From positions 806,001 to 870,000 of the forward strand of contig NZ_SACK01000002.1 in NCBI RefSeq assembly GCF_004005815.1: a DNA stretch of 64,000 bases, in the 5' to 3' direction. Shown here piece after piece: positions 18,736-27,447 of the stretch. The DNA comes from Mucilaginibacter limnophilus. Lineage in GTDB: Bacteria > Bacteroidota > Bacteroidia > Sphingobacteriales > Sphingobacteriaceae. A program made the translations under genes and the position numbers. The notes under the pieces are model-generated. The model did not search any database, was not told the origin of the DNA, and was given only the letters and a program-made list of their open reading frames with translations. Each line of letters starts with the position of its first letter. Position 1 is the stretch's first letter.

Positions 18736-20163
18736 ATGCAGCGCGAACAGATATCCGTATTCGACATGTTTAAGATAGGCGTTGGCCCGTCAAGTTCACA
18801 CACACTTGGGCCATGGCGTGCCGCGCAGCAATTTGTACAGTGGCTTAAGCAACAACAACTACTCCCGCTGGTTTCGCAGGTTAAAATACTGCTTTATGGT
18901 TCGCTTGCAAAAACCGGCAAAGGGCACGGCACCGATATAGCCATACTGCTTGGTCTTAGCGGTGCCGATCCTGTAACTTTTGAGGTTGATAAAATAGACA
19001 GTAAGGTTGATGATATCATTGTCTCAAAAAAGCTTGAGCTGAATAGCGAAGCGCCCGTAAGTTTCTATTTTGATGACGATTTGCTGTTCCTTTTTAACGA
19101 GAGCCTGCCGTATCACCCCAACGCGGTAACATTCCAGGCATTTTTAAGTACAGGTAAGGCTGTTTCAGCAACGTATTATTCAATAGGCGGTGGGTTTGTG
19201 GTAAAAGAAGGGGAGGAGAAAGGTACTAAAACAGAAGTCGATCTGCCGTTCCCTATAGATACAGCCGGCGATTTGCTGCACTGGTGCATGAAAACCGGAC
19301 TTAAGATATCCGAAGTAGTGCTTGAAAACGAACTGGCCTGGCGCAGCGAACAGGATACACGGGAAGGTGTGTTGAATATTTTTAACGTAATTAAAGATTG
19401 TATTTACCGGGGTTGTCATACGGGAGGCCATTTGCCCGGTGGCTTAAATGTTGCTCGCCGGGCAGAACACCTGAACAAGCGCCTTATTGGCGAACGCCAT
19501 TACACTAATTATCACGAATGGGTTGATGCAATCAGGCAATCGGGTAACAGCTTTCAAAATATACTCGACTGGGTAAGCTGCTTTGCCTTGGCGGTGAATG
19601 AGGAAAACGCCTCATTTGGCAGGGTAGTCACAGCGCCTACCAACGGCGCGGCAGGTGTAATACCCGCAGTATTACAATATTACATAGCTTTTTGCGATGG
19701 CTTTGATGATAATAAGATCATCAGCTTTTTATTTGTGGCAAGCGAAATAGGCAGCATCTTTAAAAAAGGAGCAACCATTTCAGCAGCCATGGGCGGTTGT
19801 CAGGCAGAGATCGGTGTATCATCAGCCATGGCGGCAGCGGCGCTTACCGAATGTCTGGGTGGTTCGCAAAGGCAGGTGCTTATGGCTGCCGAGATAGCTA
19901 TGGAACATCACCTCGGCCTCACATGCGATCCCATTGCAGGCCTTGTACAGGTGCCCTGCATCGAGCGTAACACTATGGGCGCTATTAAGGCCATAACCGC
20001 CTCACAACTGGCCCTGCAAACTAACCCTGATAACGCCAAGGTAAGTTTAGACGCGGTAGTAAAAACCATGTGGCAAACCGCCCAGGACATGAATTCAAAA
20101 TACAAAGAAACTTCTGACGGTGGCCTAGCAGTGAATATTCCGTTAAGTTTGCCGGAGTGTTAA
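18736..20163 (+). CDS. sdaA: L-serine ammonia-lyase (iron-sulfur L-serine dehydratase, single chain)
   Basis: Converts L-serine to pyruvate and ammonia with a [4Fe-4S] cluster. The 475 residues combine beta and alpha domains. The beta part begins '[25 protein letters not shown]'. The alpha part holds '[20 protein letters not shown]', '[20 protein letters not shown]' and '[18 protein letters not shown]', whose three cysteines are the expected cluster ligands. It is a monocistronic unit with a -7 box at the start codon. Confidence 0.96.
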   Translation: MQREQISVFDMFKIGVGPSSSHTLGPWRAAQQFVQWLKQQQLLPLVSQVKILLYGSLAKTGKGHGTDIAILLGLSGADPVTFEVDKIDSKVDDIIVSKKLELNSEAPVSFYFDDDLLFLFNESLPYHPNAVTFQAFLSTGKAVSATYYSIGGGFVVKEGEEKGTKTEVDLPFPIDTAGDLLHWCMKTGLKISEVVLENELAWRSEQDTREGVLNIFNVIKDCIYRGCHTGGHLPGGLNVARRAEHLNKRLIGERHYTNYHEWVDAIRQSGNSFQNILDWVSCFALAVNEENASFGRVVTAPTNGAAGVIPAVLQYYIAFCDGFDDNKIISFLFVASEIGSIFKKGATISAAMGGCQAEIGVSSAMAAAALTECLGGSQRQVLMAAEIAMEHHLGLTCDPIAGLVQVPCIERNTMGAIKAITASQLALQTNPDNAKVSLDAVVKTMWQTAQDMNSKYKETSDGGLAVNIPLSLPEC

Positions 20164-20174
20164 ATGTTAATATT

Positions 20175-20236
20175 GTCATTCTGAGCGATAGCGAAGAATC
20201 TGTTTTGCCGATAGATGCTTCGTGCCTCAGCATGAC
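20175..20236. repeat. Hairpin repeat, type A copy 1
   Basis: Begins gtcattctgagcgatagcg and ends gcctcagcatgac, with arms forming an imperfect inverted repeat. It resembles the hairpin at 26210-26271 and the left half of 46065-46160. Confidence 0.6.
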
Positions 20237-20360
20237 AGTTGAGACTTTAAAATTTTCATTTCGAAGAGGTGCAAGGAGAAATCTTCTAAGAGCGACTTAG
20301 GCGGCTAAGCATATTGTAGAAAATTTCTTCCTCCGGTCGAAAGACATAGAGATTGTGGTT

Positions 20361-20825
20361 TCACGGCTTCTTAAACAGCCTCAAATCAAACTCAAAAGCT
20401 TCGGTTTTTACAATTTGTACTTCTCTAAAATCCTTATGCCTCGGGTTAAGCAAAATATTATAATCACCGGCTACTGACGCTGAGGGTACTTTTAAAGCAA
20501 GAAATTTACCGGCTTTTATAAAGCTGTCGCCTAATTGTTGGGTCTCTTTAATAAATGGATTTTTTGTCCAAGTGGGAGGAAGTGCGTCTATGGCTATTTC
20601 ATGTATCGAGGCATCATCAGGTAACTGAATACTTGCCATAGCGTAATTAGTTGGAATGATACCTAACGGAACGTGTACCGCAACTTCAATTACAGCCAAC
20701 GCACGTGAGCTGGCTGTGTACAATACCGGTATACCTTTGGTATTCCAGCGGCCGCCGGCAATTTCGGCACCCTTTCCCGATAGGTCTGTAATGTAATTCG
20801 CGGTGCTAAGGCGATAAATTATCAT
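20361..20825 (-). CDS. RES-domain toxin (NAD+ phosphorylase type)
   Basis: The 154-residue protein has the RES layout: 'IYRLSTANYITDLSGKGA' with the early Arg, 'GGRWNTKGIPVLYTASSRALAVIEV' with the conserved Arg and Glu, and the Ser of 'VPSASVAGDYNILLNP'. RES toxins of type II systems deplete NAD+. The gene starts in an ATGA overlap with the antitoxin stop, so antitoxin is made first. Confidence 0.9.
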   Translation of the reverse strand: MIIYRLSTANYITDLSGKGAEIAGGRWNTKGIPVLYTASSRALAVIEVAVHVPLGIIPTNYAMASIQLPDDASIHEIAIDALPPTWTKNPFIKETQQLGDSFIKAGKFLALKVPSASVAGDYNILLNPRHKDFREVQIVKTEAFEFDLRLFKKP

Positions 20826-21229
20826 GCTAAAACACCGTACTCAATACGAGTGAGTTCATCTTTAACCATGTTAATACCAAAAGCAGTATCAAGTAGCTCT
20901 TTTGGTGTTACACCGCCAAGTGCGATGCTTTTGGTTTCCATCCAGGTATGGAAGTTATCGGCATCGCCAAAAACATCAATGCCTTTTTTATACAAAAGTT
21001 CAATTTGCACAATACGTTCAGAATGAATAGGATCAAAAGCTTTTTTATCTTTTTTATAACGTTGAAGCGTGCGTTCAGAAAGGTGCAGGTAAGCAGCCCA
21101 CTCTTCAATAGTAAAGTGTATAAAGGCTGATAATTTGCTCAAGTATGGAAATGCTACGCCTTCCCTAACCATGTTGGTAAGGTCAAACTCATCATCCCCG
21201 GGGAATTTATATGGTTTTGGCTCGCTCAT
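20822..21229 (-). CDS. Xre/MbcA/ParS-type antitoxin (DUF2384)
   Basis: The ATG at 21229 (MSEPKPYKFPGDDEFDL) gives 135 residues. A TTG further upstream would overlap the GDSL gene and is disfavoured. The N-terminal region carries a helix-turn-helix ('WAAYLHLSERTLQRYKKDKKAFD'). The C-terminus is the DUF2384 part with 'FGDADNFHTWMETKSIALGGVTPKELLDTAFG', which blocks the RES active site. It probably autorepresses; a possible promoter is at 21245-21275. Confidence 0.88.
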   Translation of the reverse strand: MSEPKPYKFPGDDEFDLTNMVREGVAFPYLSKLSAFIHFTIEEWAAYLHLSERTLQRYKKDKKAFDPIHSERIVQIELLYKKGIDVFGDADNFHTWMETKSIALGGVTPKELLDTAFGINMVKDELTRIEYGVLA

Positions 21230-21244
21230 TTTTATTTCCTGTAA

Positions 21245-21275
21245 TATGTCATCTAAATTACGACACTTGTCTGGA
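21245..21275 (-). promoter_or_regulatory. Putative promoter of the RES/Xre pair
   Basis: On the minus strand a TTG is followed after 20 bases by TAATTTAG, seven of eight matches to TAnnTTTG, about 20 bp before the antitoxin ATG. Confidence 0.35.
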
Positions 21276-21290
21276 AATAACAAGCCTTTT

Positions 21291-22007
21291 CTAAAATTGT
21301 TTTTCAACTGCGGGTTCAAGCAGGTTTACCCAGGCGGTATACATTTTAGCTGAAGGATGCAGCCCATCGGCGGCTACAAGATCAGGTTGTGTAGCCGCCT
21401 GCCTTGATATAGGTGTAATATCTACATAATTAACACCCGCTTTTACGCTTTCTTCTTTGTTGATAGCATTATAAGCATCAATTTCCTGTGCAATTTTTTG
21501 CGGATCGCGCGACATACCGAACGGTGTTACACCATAGTCAGGAATCGATACCACAAACACATGGTCTTTTTTTCCATTGGCAAAGGAAATGGCGGTATTT
21601 AGAAGTTCAACAAATTCTTTACGATATACGTTGATATCATATCCTCGGTATTGATTATTTACCCCGATGAGCAGCGTTACAAAATCAAACTTTTCAGTAA
21701 CCTTTTCCCTTTCAATGGCATCAATAAGCTCATTGGTGGTCCAACCGGTACGGGCTATGATATGAGGCTGGCTAACCTTGTATCCGGCAATGTTAAGCCG
21801 TTTGGTCAGTTGGTTTGGAAAATTCTGATCATAAACCACGCTTTCGCCAATTGTGTACGAATCGCCAAGCGCCAGGTAAGTTAACTTCACTGTGGTATCG
21901 GGTTTTGCAGGTGTAACCGGCAGGGTAACAGGTTTTATGGTGTCCCTTGTTTGTTTTTTATCGCATCCGCTAACAGCGGCTATTAATAATATCAGTAATA
22001 ATCTCAT
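21291..22007 (-). CDS. SGNH/GDSL hydrolase-type lipoprotein
   Basis: The 238-residue protein has a lipoprotein signal with lipobox AVSGC (Cys15). Block I is 'LALGDSYTIGESV' with nucleophile Ser50, the Asn block is 'LLIGVNNQYRG', and the Asp-His pair lies in 'AADGLHPSAKMY'. It is an esterase or lipase-like enzyme of the periplasm or outer membrane; the substrate is unknown. The start overlaps the lipB stop by ATGA, and it ends the PPTase-lipB-GDSL operon. Confidence 0.9.
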   Translation of the reverse strand: MRLLLILLIAAVSGCDKKQTRDTIKPVTLPVTPAKPDTTVKLTYLALGDSYTIGESVVYDQNFPNQLTKRLNIAGYKVSQPHIIARTGWTTNELIDAIEREKVTEKFDFVTLLIGVNNQYRGYDINVYRKEFVELLNTAISFANGKKDHVFVVSIPDYGVTPFGMSRDPQKIAQEIDAYNAINKEESVKAGVNYVDITPISRQAATQPDLVAADGLHPSAKMYTAWVNLLEPAVEKQF

Positions 22008-22726
22008 ATCAGCTCCATACCAAAAAGTACGGAAATATGCTGCTTTAAGATTTCTTTAACTTTATTAATATCAACAGTTTCACCAAGTTCCTTCTTCATT
22101 GAGGTAACGTCCTTATCATCAATACCGCACGGAACAATATGTTTAAAATAATCCAAATCGCTATTAACATTAAAAGCGAGCCCATGCATAGTAACCCAGC
22201 GGCTGCAGCGTACACCCATCGCGCAAATTTTGCGTGCGGTGTCTTTTCCGGCATCTATCCAAACACCTGTGTAACCAGGATAGCGTTCGGCCTGTATGCC
22301 AAATTCGGCAAGCGTTAGTATAACCGCTTCCTCAAGCTTGCGCATGTACAGGTGTATGTCGGTAAAAAAGTTGTCAAGGTCCAGTATCGGGTAGCACACA
22401 ATTTGGCCCGGACCGTGGTAAGTAATATCACCGCCGCGGTTAACCGGATAATAAACTGCCTGTTTTTCTTTCAATCCGGCTTCATCAAGCAGTAAGTGTT
22501 CGGGTTTACCACTTTTGCCAAGCGTATAAACATGCGGATGCTCTACAAAAACAAGGTAGTTGTTGGTAACAGTATTGTCCTCAAAATCATCGCCTGCGGC
22601 GGCTTTACGGTCGCGCAGCTTCATTTTGAGTTCTACGGTTTCATTAAAAAACTTTTCCTGCCTGTTCCAGGCCACTTTGTAATCGGTTACACCCCAGTCC
22701 TGAAAAATTACTCTTTTATGCTTCAT
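22004..22726 (-). CDS. lipB: Octanoyl-[acyl-carrier-protein]:protein octanoyltransferase LipB
   Basis: First enzyme of endogenous lipoate synthesis, moving octanoate from ACP to lipoyl domains. Motifs seen are 'NRGGDITYHGPGQIVCYPILDL', 'AERYPGYTGVWID', the catalytic Lys region 'RKICAMGVRCSRWVTMHGLAFNVN', and the Cys of 'VPCGIDDKDVTSM'. The 240 residues are a usual length. It overlaps the upstream phosphopantetheinyl transferase by 11 bp. Its products are needed by the pyruvate dehydrogenase whose E1 beta is at 39888. Confidence 0.97.
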   Translation of the reverse strand: MKHKRVIFQDWGVTDYKVAWNRQEKFFNETVELKMKLRDRKAAAGDDFEDNTVTNNYLVFVEHPHVYTLGKSGKPEHLLLDEAGLKEKQAVYYPVNRGGDITYHGPGQIVCYPILDLDNFFTDIHLYMRKLEEAVILTLAEFGIQAERYPGYTGVWIDAGKDTARKICAMGVRCSRWVTMHGLAFNVNSDLDYFKHIVPCGIDDKDVTSMKKELGETVDINKVKEILKQHISVLFGMELI

Positions 22727-23369
22727 ACCGATCCTGTATTACATAACCAATCATATAATCCTGATACTGCTGATAACCTACAGCGTAATCAATGGCTATA
22801 TCGTCCTTGCGTAATTTAGCATTTATTATGCCATGCCCTTCAAAACTGAATGGCTCCAGCAGAATGTTATCCAAAAACGATACTTCTTTTTGCCCATAGC
22901 ATTTATAAACCGCCTCTTTAACGCACCAGCATACATATAGCTCTTCTATTTTACACTTTTGACTGATAAAGTCGAGTTCCTGCTTCCGCATAAATTTATG
23001 CGCAATGCGTTCAACCTTTTCTTTAACCAGTTCAATATCAATACCCACCTGGTGACGCCGGCTGATCATTACCGCCGCGTAATCAAACGAGTGGCTGAAC
23101 GAAATATAATAGGGGTGATTTACCAGGTAAGGTTTGCCATGAGCGTCAACCTTGCAGTCGATATACTCGTCGGTGCTAAGCATAGCACGCAATAAAACCC
23201 GTGTGCTTAGCCAGTGGAGGTGGCGTTTGTTGGTGCCAAGGTTTTCAACCACAGCCTTTTCATCATCATTAAGCTGAAGCTGGGCATACAGGTCGCCGGC
23301 GCTTTCCTCTATTTTCCAGAGGGCAAACTCAGTATCATCATCAATGCGCTGCCTGTATGCTATAGCCAT
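22716..23369 (-). CDS. 4'-phosphopantetheinyl transferase superfamily protein
   Basis: The 217-residue Sfp-like enzyme activates carrier proteins by adding the phosphopantetheine arm of CoA. Signature parts are 'KPYLVNHPYYISFSHSFDYAAVMIS', 'VGIDIELVKEKVERIAHKFM' with the Mg-binding Asp, and 'YVCWCVKEAVYKCYG'. A candidate -7 box TACTTTTG lies at about 23391-23398 on the minus strand. It leads a three-gene operon with lipB and the GDSL lipoprotein. Confidence 0.92.
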   Translation of the reverse strand: MAIAYRQRIDDDTEFALWKIEESAGDLYAQLQLNDDEKAVVENLGTNKRHLHWLSTRVLLRAMLSTDEYIDCKVDAHGKPYLVNHPYYISFSHSFDYAAVMISRRHQVGIDIELVKEKVERIAHKFMRKQELDFISQKCKIEELYVCWCVKEAVYKCYGQKEVSFLDNILLEPFSFEGHGIINAKLRKDDIAIDYAVGYQQYQDYMIGYVIQDRYEA

Positions 23370-23511
23370 TAGTTTATATAAAATTCAAGGCAAAAGTATG
23401 TTAATTAATTATCATTTGAATAACGTTTAAATCGATAAAATTTACAGGCAATTGTAACGAAATAGCCTGCAGTACCGTCATATAAGTAACACTATCACAA
23501 TATAACGCGAA

Positions 23512-23664
23512 ATGAAAAAGATATACACAGCCGTTGCCTTTTTGATAGCGCTTGCCGCCACCGAATCGTGCTGCAAACAGCAGCTTGAAAACAACCTTAC
23601 AGGTAATAAAGTGATCAGGCAATCGCCGCATGCAAACGCAAAAATTGATAAGATTAAGTCCTGA
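23512..23664 (+). CDS. Very small putative lipoprotein (50 residues)
   Basis: The ATG at 23512 opens MKKIYTAVAFLIALAATESC, a clean signal peptide followed by adjacent cysteines at 20-21. A hydrophilic tail of about 29 residues rich in Asn, Lys and Gln follows. It is preceded by non-coding sequence and followed by dcd 68 bp later on the same strand. The signal-plus-Cys pattern in a frame this short is unlikely by chance, but -3/-1 of the lipobox (ATESC) is not ideal. The function is unknown. Confidence 0.5.
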   Translation: MKKIYTAVAFLIALAATESCCKQQLENNLTGNKVIRQSPHANAKIDKIKS

Positions 23665-23732
23665 AGTTGTTGATATTATCATGTTGGCTATCATGTTAAA
23701 AAATTCTATTTTAGCCGGGTAACACCCTTAAT

Positions 23733-24269
23733 ATGATACTATCTGATAAACGCATCCTGGAAGAGATTGACAAAGGCCACATTATCATTGAGCCTTTTAA
23801 GCGTGAGTGCCTGGGTACCAACTCATATGATGTGCATCTGGGCAAACACCTTGCTACTTACAAAGACAGGGTGCTTGATGCAAAACTGCATAACGAGATA
23901 ACATATTTCGAAATACCAAAAGAGGGTTTTGTGTTGCAGCCTAATACGCTTTACCTGGGTGTTACCATTGAATATACCGAAACACACCGCCATGTGCCTT
24001 TCCTGGAAGGAAAGTCAAGCACCGGGCGCCTGGGTATTGATATACATGCCACAGCCGGTAAGGGCGACGTTGGCTTTTGCAATACCTGGACACTTGAAAT
24101 ATCATGCGCGCAGCCTGTAAGGGTATACGCCGGTATGCCAATCGGGCAACTTATTTACTTTGTTGTTGAGGGGGAGATCGAAACCTTTTACAATTCAAAA
24201 GGTAACGCCAAGTATAACAACCCTACCACGCGCCCTGTTGAAAGCATGATGTGGAAGAACAAGTTTTAG
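23733..24269 (+). CDS. dcd: dCTP deaminase
   Basis: Converts dCTP to dUTP for thymidylate synthesis. The 178-residue trimer-type enzyme shows 'GTNSYDVHLGKHLATY', the loop 'LEGKSSTGRLGIDIHATAG' and 'LEISCAQPVRVYAGMPIGQLIY', with the C-terminal arm 'KYNNPTTRPVESMMWKNKF'. The length and motif order are normal. Confidence 0.95.
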   Translation: MILSDKRILEEIDKGHIIIEPFKRECLGTNSYDVHLGKHLATYKDRVLDAKLHNEITYFEIPKEGFVLQPNTLYLGVTIEYTETHRHVPFLEGKSSTGRLGIDIHATAGKGDVGFCNTWTLEISCAQPVRVYAGMPIGQLIYFVVEGEIETFYNSKGNAKYNNPTTRPVESMMWKNKF

Positions 24270-24347
24270 CCGAAAACAATCCTGCATTCATCTGTAACGT
24301 GTTTGTTAGTGCATTTTTAGCCTATTTTAAGTAGATTTGTGCTGATT

Positions 24348-24629
24348 ATGCCAACAGAAGTACAGGAACAGACATTCACGCTTGAAGAGTTACTGGCCGG
24401 GCTGAAAGAAATGCACCGCCTGATATTGTGGAACGATGATATAAACACATTCGATCATGTTATCCATTGCATGATGAAATACCTGGACTATACCGAACCC
24501 CAAGCCGAAAAAATTGCCTGGAAGGTGCATAACGAAGGCAAATGCGCCGTGCTTGAAGGTTCATTCACCGAAATGGAGATTTACCGCAAGATTTTACAAC
24601 AGGAAGGTTTGACCGTTACGGTGGAATAG
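24348..24629 (+). CDS. clpS: ATP-dependent Clp protease adaptor ClpS
   Basis: N-end-rule adaptor that delivers substrates with bulky N-terminal residues to ClpAP-type protease. The core 'LILWNDDINTFDHVIHCMMKYL' contains the peptide-binding Asn-Asp-Asp and Thr. 'IAWKVHNEGKCAVLEGSFTEME' supplies the Clp-contacting part. The ATG at 24348 (MPTEVQEQTF) is preferred to a GTG three codons earlier. 93 residues is usual. Confidence 0.95.
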   Translation: MPTEVQEQTFTLEELLAGLKEMHRLILWNDDINTFDHVIHCMMKYLDYTEPQAEKIAWKVHNEGKCAVLEGSFTEMEIYRKILQQEGLTVTVE

Positions 24630-24714
24630 CTTTTAATTAGAGCCAGGAAGTTAGATCAGGAAATAAGATTAAGTTTCATTATGAAGGGACTTCCTGATTT
24701 TGCTAAGTGTTGAC

Positions 24715-24858
24715 GTCAACAGAGTCAACACCGTCAACAGAGTCAACACCGTCAACAGAGTCAACACCCGTCAACACCCGTCAACACCCGTCAACACCCG
24801 TCAACACCCGTCAACACCCGTCAACACCCGTCAACACCCGTCAACACCCGTCAACACC
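24715..24858. repeat. Compound minisatellite: three 18-bp units then nine to ten 10-bp units
   Basis: Three copies of an 18-bp unit (gtcaacagagtcaacacc) from 24715 pass into perfect copies of the 10-bp unit tcaacacccg at 24761-24850, plus a last degenerate copy. It lies between the clpS stop and the ilvE terminator. The shared core gtcaacac shows the 10-bp array grew from the 18-bp unit. Both frames through it are open on the plus strand, but composition does not suggest a protein. Confidence 0.95.
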
Positions 24859-24949
24859 TGGAGAATTGACCAGACAAGTTACAAAAAACCTTGATAAGCG
24901 GTAGATACTTCGTTCATAAGCATGAAATTTTGAAAATCTTTCTCAACAA

Positions 24950-24973
24950 AAAAGCCCCAATTAAGGGGCTCTA
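24950..24973 (-). terminator. Terminator for ilvE
   Basis: Stem agcccc/ggggct, flanked on the minus strand by a run of T after ggggct. It lies 45 bp past the ilvE stop and may act in both directions. Confidence 0.8.
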
Positions 24974-25014
24974 TATTCTGTTAATTGCTAAATTCTGAAA
25001 TTCCGGTTCAGACA

Positions 25015-26079
25015 TTAAACAACGTAGTTCCAACCGTGGGTATCAGCCTCAGTTCCATATTTTATGGCATCAAGCGTTTTAAATACTTTTTGAGAGAACA
25101 CCCGTTCTTTCGGGTCGCATAAAAAGTACTCTTCACCATTATAGCTTATTGATCCAACCGGTGCAATGGTTGCAGCAGTGCCTGCGCCGAAAGCGTCGGT
25201 AAGTGTGCCTTTCTGAGCACCTTCAATAATTTCGGCAACCGATACACGGCGCTCTTCAACAGGGATACCCCATTCTTTAGCCAGTTGTATAACGGTATCG
25301 CGGGTTACGCCATCTAATATGGTGTCACGTGTTGAGGCGGTGATCAGTTTACCGTCAAGCATAAACATCGCGTTAGCTGCCCCCATTTCTTCAATGTATT
25401 CGTGCGTTTGACCGTCGGTCCAAATCAATTGGTCAAAACCTTCTTCAACAGCTTTTTTGCCCGGAAGCATTGAGCTGGCGTAGTTACCCGCAGCTTTTGC
25501 GTAACCCATACCACCTTCGGCAGCGCGGGTGTAATGTGTTTCAATTTTAACACGAAGCGTTTTTGAGAAATACGGACCCACCGGACCGGTAAGCACTACA
25601 TAAGTGTAAGTAGCCGATGGTTGCACACCCAGGTATGGGTCGGTGGCAAACATACATGGCCTGATGTATAACGAGTGGTTAGCTTTTGTAGGTATCCAGT
25701 CGCGGTCGATATCAACCAGGGCGGCAATGCTTTGCACAAAAATATCGGTAGGCAACTCAGGCATGCAAAGGCGCTCGGCCGATTTGTTAAAACGGATAGC
25801 GTTTTTATCCGGACGGAAGATCACCACCTTGCCATCAGCATGTTTGTAAGCTTTTAATCCTTCAAAAAATGCCTGACCGTAATGCAATGATGAAATGGCC
25901 GGGCTCATCTTAATCTCTCCATAAGGGACTATCCGGAAGTTTTTCCATTCGCCGTCGGCATAATCAGCCAGCAGCATGTGGTCAGAAAAGGTACGTCCGA
26001 AGGGAAGATTGTCAAAGTCGGTTTCCTCCAAGCGGGAATGTGTGGTTTTTGTTATTTGTATATCCAGCGTCTCAGTCAT
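25015..26079 (-). CDS. ilvE: Branched-chain amino-acid aminotransferase
   Basis: PLP enzyme of fold type IV that interconverts Leu, Ile and Val with their keto acids. The 354 residues show 'SSLHYGQAFFEGLKAYKHADG', the Lys region 'GYAKAAGNYASSMLPGKKA', 'YIEEMGAANAMFML' and 'GVTRDTVIQLAKEWGIPVEERRV'. It is the class that includes eukaryote-like BCATs and is monocistronic with its own terminator. Confidence 0.95.
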   Translation of the reverse strand: MTETLDIQITKTTHSRLEETDFDNLPFGRTFSDHMLLADYADGEWKNFRIVPYGEIKMSPAISSLHYGQAFFEGLKAYKHADGKVVIFRPDKNAIRFNKSAERLCMPELPTDIFVQSIAALVDIDRDWIPTKANHSLYIRPCMFATDPYLGVQPSATYTYVVLTGPVGPYFSKTLRVKIETHYTRAAEGGMGYAKAAGNYASSMLPGKKAVEEGFDQLIWTDGQTHEYIEEMGAANAMFMLDGKLITASTRDTILDGVTRDTVIQLAKEWGIPVEERRVSVAEIIEGAQKGTLTDAFGAGTAATIAPVGSISYNGEEYFLCDPKERVFSQKVFKTLDAIKYGTEADTHGWNYVV

Positions 26080-26209
26080 GGCAAAGTGCGTTTTTTATTC
26101 AGAAATGCAAGGTATGAATTTTATTGTTCAGTTCATAGGCTTGTTGTATATGATAAGAGACGGAAGAGGAGCGGGGAATGTTACAATTGGTTCAAGCGAT
26201 ATATTAATT

Positions 26210-26271
26210 TTTGTCATCCTGAGAAACGAAGGATCTTCGGCTATAGATCCTTCGTTCCTCAGGATGACAAA
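26210..26271. repeat. Long near-perfect hairpin, type A
   Basis: 27-nt arms (26210-26236 and 26245-26271) are complementary except at one position, with an 8-nt loop. The core words gtcatcctgag and gaaggatct match the type A repeats elsewhere. It lies between ilvE and the tryptophan dioxygenase gene. Confidence 0.85.
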
Positions 26272-26286
26272 ATAGAAGGTGGCGAA

Positions 26287-27297
26287 TTACTTCTCTCCCG
26301 GCAAATGCGATTCCTTAAAGGCTTCGCTTCGCGGCAGCGAAAAATCAGTACCGCGTAACGCATGTTCAACCCAGGCTTTGCCCCAATTTTCTATTTCATT
26401 AGTACTCCACAGCGAAGGGTAAAAAATACGTTTCTGAAAGCGAGGCGGTAGGTATTTTTGCCAGTTGGTACCACCGGTTGCACTTATCTCTTCAGGTTCG
26501 CGGTGCAGGTAACGCACTGCTGATTTATAATGCGACAGCGGCCAGTTGACATTCACGTTCACATCCAGGCGGCGTAACTCGGCAGTTAGTTCAGGTGTAA
26601 GTTGGCCGGCTTCTTTAAATTTGAGTGCGAGGTAATTAAAGTTGGTTATGGCATTAGTCCTGGCCAGATCTATAAACGTTTTTGCGTATTTCTTTTCAAA
26701 CTGTTTCAGCGTAAGTGTTTTCTTACCGGTTGAAAGCTCTGTTGCGCCATATTTCCAGTAGATGAATTCAAACTGCTCTTCAACAGGGGCAGGGGCCAGC
26801 TCCTCACGTTTGCTTTTAATCACGAGGTTCAAAAAGTCGGTAGCATAAATCTCAATCATGCGGTACTGCCCGCTTTGAAAGCCGCTGGCCGGTAATAGTG
26901 ACATCCGGAACTTCAGAAACTGCTCTTTTTCCATCCCCTCAACCATGATCTCGAACGATTGGGTAAGCGCTTCAAAATAACGGTTGATGCGTTTAATGCG
27001 CGCGGTAAAAAACTCAACCGTCAGGTTTTCATGATGAGCAATCTGTTCGCACTCGTGCAGAGATAGCTTGAAGTACAACTCGGTTATCTGGTGATAAATA
27101 ATGAATATCTGCTCGTCAGGAAAAGGTGTTTTCGGGCTTTGCAGGCTCAGCAACGTATCCAGATGTATATAATCCCAATAGGTCAGGAAATCTGCGTAAA
27201 GCAAACCGTCAAGATACGATACCATATCCTGCCCCATCGCTTCGTACTTTTCCTGAAGTTGGGCAAGGCGTTTTTCTATTTCGGGAGAGATGCTCAT
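26287..27297 (-). CDS. Tryptophan 2,3-dioxygenase family protein
   Basis: Heme enzyme opening the indole ring of tryptophan to N-formylkynurenine. The 336 residues begin MSISPEIEKRLAQLQEKYEAM at the ATG ending at 27297; a longer TTG form is unlikely because it would run into the fluoride riboswitch. 'YADFLTYWDYIHLDTLLSLQ', 'IIYHQITELYFKLSLHECEQI' (His heme-side residue) and 'FRMSLLPASGFQSGQYRMIEIYAT' fit the family, here the shorter Bacteroidota branch. No other kynurenine gene is in the window. Confidence 0.88.
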   Translation of the reverse strand: MSISPEIEKRLAQLQEKYEAMGQDMVSYLDGLLYADFLTYWDYIHLDTLLSLQSPKTPFPDEQIFIIYHQITELYFKLSLHECEQIAHHENLTVEFFTARIKRINRYFEALTQSFEIMVEGMEKEQFLKFRMSLLPASGFQSGQYRMIEIYATDFLNLVIKSKREELAPAPVEEQFEFIYWKYGATELSTGKKTLTLKQFEKKYAKTFIDLARTNAITNFNYLALKFKEAGQLTPELTAELRRLDVNVNVNWPLSHYKSAVRYLHREPEEISATGGTNWQKYLPPRFQKRIFYPSLWSTNEIENWGKAWVEHALRGTDFSLPRSEAFKESHLPGEK

Positions 27298-27363
27298 GGC
27301 CAAAAATAACAAAGTAGTATTGCGATTGACAATTTTTTGGTTCATATTTGTTGCATAACGCAA

Positions 27364-27415
27364 AGGCGATGGTGTTCCGCCTATTTGAACCGCTGCGAAG
27401 CTGATGACGCCTACC
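27364..27415 (+). promoter_or_regulatory. Fluoride riboswitch (crcB motif)
   Basis: The conserved aptamer is readable: ggcgatggtgttccgcc forms the first stem with the fixed gATGG..TTC, then AACCGCT, and the closing CTGATGACGCCTACC that pairs in the pseudoknot. It lies 33 bp before the CLC-type exporter on the same strand. An AT-rich hairpin (caaataa/ttatttg) follows as a possible expression platform. Fluoride binding is expected to switch on the gene. Confidence 0.92.
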
Positions 27416-27447
27416 CAAATAAGTTTTTATTTATTTGCATGTAGGTT

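Noticed and set aside
20822..21319. Longer antitoxin starting at a TTG at 21319
   Set aside because: It would overlap the GDSL gene and add a non-conserved extension; the ATG at 21229 is preceded by a promoter-like element.
24715..24858. CRISPR array
   Set aside because: The units are contiguous 10- and 18-bp tandem repeats with no unique spacers and no cas genes nearby.
24700..24904. Open plus-strand frames through the minisatellite
   Set aside because: They exist only because the 10-bp repeat lacks stops; the peptide is a simple Thr/Pro/Val/Asn repeat with no start context.
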